A stretch of 63,172 bases of DNA from Rhodobacterales bacterium (GTDB lineage: Bacteria; Pseudomonadota; Alphaproteobacteria; Rhodobacterales; Rhodobacteraceae). The stretch spans positions 1 to 63,172 of the forward strand of contig PDOZ01000014.1 in NCBI GenBank assembly GCA_002747325.1. Direction: 5' to 3'. The notes beneath the pieces were generated by a model. It worked only from the letters and a program-made list of their open reading frames with translations. It did no database searches and was not told the origin of the DNA. This document shows positions 62,269 through 63,172 of this stretch, one piece after another (positions within the stretch are counted from its first letter, which is position 1; each line of letters starts with the position of its first letter). The position numbers were made by a program, and so were the translations under genes.

Positions 62269-63077
62269 CCTTTCCTCCCATAGATAATTCACTTCCGGAA
62301 AAGCTCAAACGGACCAGCGTGCAACAGGAACAGGCGGCAGCCATCATGGCCGTGCCGGGGATTGCCATCGTCCGGGAATACACCAAGTTGGACTCGTATG
62401 AAGAATTGGCGGCGATCCTCATCGCGGCGGCTTTGTATGCGCTCGCGCTCTGGACGCTGGCTTTGGGGCTTCGCTCCCAACAGGCCGGTAAAATCCCGCG
62501 CCTGCCGTTGAAAGTCATCGGCAGCGTATCGGGCAGTATCGCCACCACGATTCTCGCCTGGGTCCAGGTCGGGCCGGGCATGGATATGGTGCAGGCAGGG
62601 ATCGGCTGTCTGGTGCTGAGCCTGTTGGCTTTCGGCGTCGATTTCCGCTGGAAACCGCGCAAAGCGGCAAACGCGCAAGAGCGGTTGAACGAACAGCTTG
62701 ACGCCGTTCTGACGCATCTTTCTGACGCGGACCGGGAAGCCACGAGAACCGGCGATCGGGAGCTATATACAACTTTCGCCTGCTATAAAACCGCCGTGCG
62801 TAAACTGGTCAATGCCGTGCGCAACTCGCCGGAAAAAGCCCCCCTCGCCCGACGCCACCTTGGGCCATTGCTTCAGGGTGCGCTGGAAGCCGGACGCAAT
62901 TATCTTCGGGTCATCGAAATTGAACCCAATCCCAAAGCGCGACAGATGATCCTCGACATGCTGCGAAAACTTGAGCGGGAATACAAACTGGCGGCGCGTG
63001 ATATTGCCTCGGGCAACCTGGCATCGCTGGAAATTGAGACCGATGTGCTGAACGATATGCTGCGCAAAATGCATTAG
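62265..63077 (+). CDS. Membrane protein with a C-terminal helical domain, XpaC-like
   Basis: 270 residues from ATG 62265 (MTFPPIDNSLPEKLKRTSVQ). Two or three hydrophobic helices (LAAILIAAALYALALWTLAL, GIGCLVLSLLAFGVDF) are followed by a long charged helical region ending EIETDVLNDMLRKMH. That ending, with a 'L-E-I-E-T-D-V-L' pattern, resembles the XpaC (5-bromo-4-chloroindolyl phosphate hydrolysis) family, often adjacent to TelA-type toxic-anion-resistance genes. The assignment is tentative. Confidence 0.55.
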   Translation: MTFPPIDNSLPEKLKRTSVQQEQAAAIMAVPGIAIVREYTKLDSYEELAAILIAAALYALALWTLALGLRSQQAGKIPRLPLKVIGSVSGSIATTILAWVQVGPGMDMVQAGIGCLVLSLLAFGVDFRWKPRKAANAQERLNEQLDAVLTHLSDADREATRTGDRELYTTFACYKTAVRKLVNAVRNSPEKAPLARRHLGPLLQGALEAGRNYLRVIEIEPNPKARQMILDMLRKLEREYKLAARDIASGNLASLEIETDVLNDMLRKMH

Positions 63078-63158
63078 GACCAATCGACATTCAGGCTTCC
63101 CAAAGGGTGTGTTTGTGTGATTCATAAAGACCAGATTGAGCACTCTGGGGGCAGTCAC

Positions 63159-63172
63159 ATGGCCAAACGATA
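63159..63172 (+). CDS. Partial CDS at right edge (first codons only)
   Basis: ATG GCC AAA CGA TA.. with CTGGGGG seven bases upstream. Placed 81 bases after the XpaC-like gene in the same direction. Function cannot be read; a TelA-like gene would fit the neighbour. Confidence 0.35.

Overview
The window comes from a high-GC alphaproteobacterium, almost certainly of the order Rhodobacterales (Roseobacter/Paracoccaceae type). The evidence is a complete Rhodobacter-capsulatus-type gene transfer agent (GTA) structural cluster, a pyruvate dehydrogenase operon whose E1-beta carries a lipoyl domain, and the neighbourhoods surE-pcm-nlpD and yfgM-bamB-der. No tRNA, rRNA, CRISPR array, integrase or transposase was seen.

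Layout. Bases 1-1.2 kb: edge of a membrane protein gene and two small AT-richer hypothetical genes. 1.3-4.7 kb: orphan fliG, a secreted DUF1223 protein and two overlapping cyclophilins. 4.9-7.0 kb: pgk and class I aldolase. 7.1-10.5 kb: NUDIX hydrolase, a LOG-type gene broken by an in-frame amber codon, two GNAT acetyltransferases and an alpha/beta hydrolase. 10.6-15.2 kb: FtsB-like protein, pdhA-pdhB-pdhC and an AhpD-like protein. 15.3-18.1 kb: a 23-residue micro-ORF, cysE and a tandem pair of CPBP proteases. 18.0-32.2 kb, all on the minus strand: the GTA cluster, from small terminase (32.15 kb) to the host-specificity tail-tip protein (18.3 kb). 32.5-35.9 kb: a 1130-residue protein with PilM/GspL-like and PilP/GspC-like ends. 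36.1-38.0 kb: divergent cobT/cobS. 38.0-41.0 kb: M15 peptidase, a small secreted protein, and an AT-richer decayed region. 41.2-45.4 kb: alr, pqiA-like, radA, cvpA and a small PilP-like paralogue behind a CtrA-type box. 45.6-52.7 kb: SDR, surE-pcm-nlpD, and der-bamB-yfgM. 52.9-58.0 kb: a two-gene RND efflux system. 58.0-63.2 kb: LysM protein, an intact LOG gene, rarD, a GH114 enzyme and an XpaC-like pair running off the edge.

The most distinctive feature is a family of seven short palindromic elements (full length 111 bp) in intergenic regions. They have terminal inverted repeats, TA-type flanks and nested stems in which base changes are matched on the opposite arm. Five of the seven start exactly on the stop codon of a neighbouring gene, and one more (at 60157) also supplies the stop codon of the convergent gene.

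Functional themes: central carbon metabolism (pgk, aldolase, PDH), envelope and cell-division maintenance (FtsB, NlpD, BamB, YfgM, alr, LysM proteins, RND pump), DNA transfer and recombination (GTA, radA), and a possible CtrA link: a full TTAA-N7-TTAA box precedes the small PilP-like gene, whose larger paralogue sits next to the GTA cluster.
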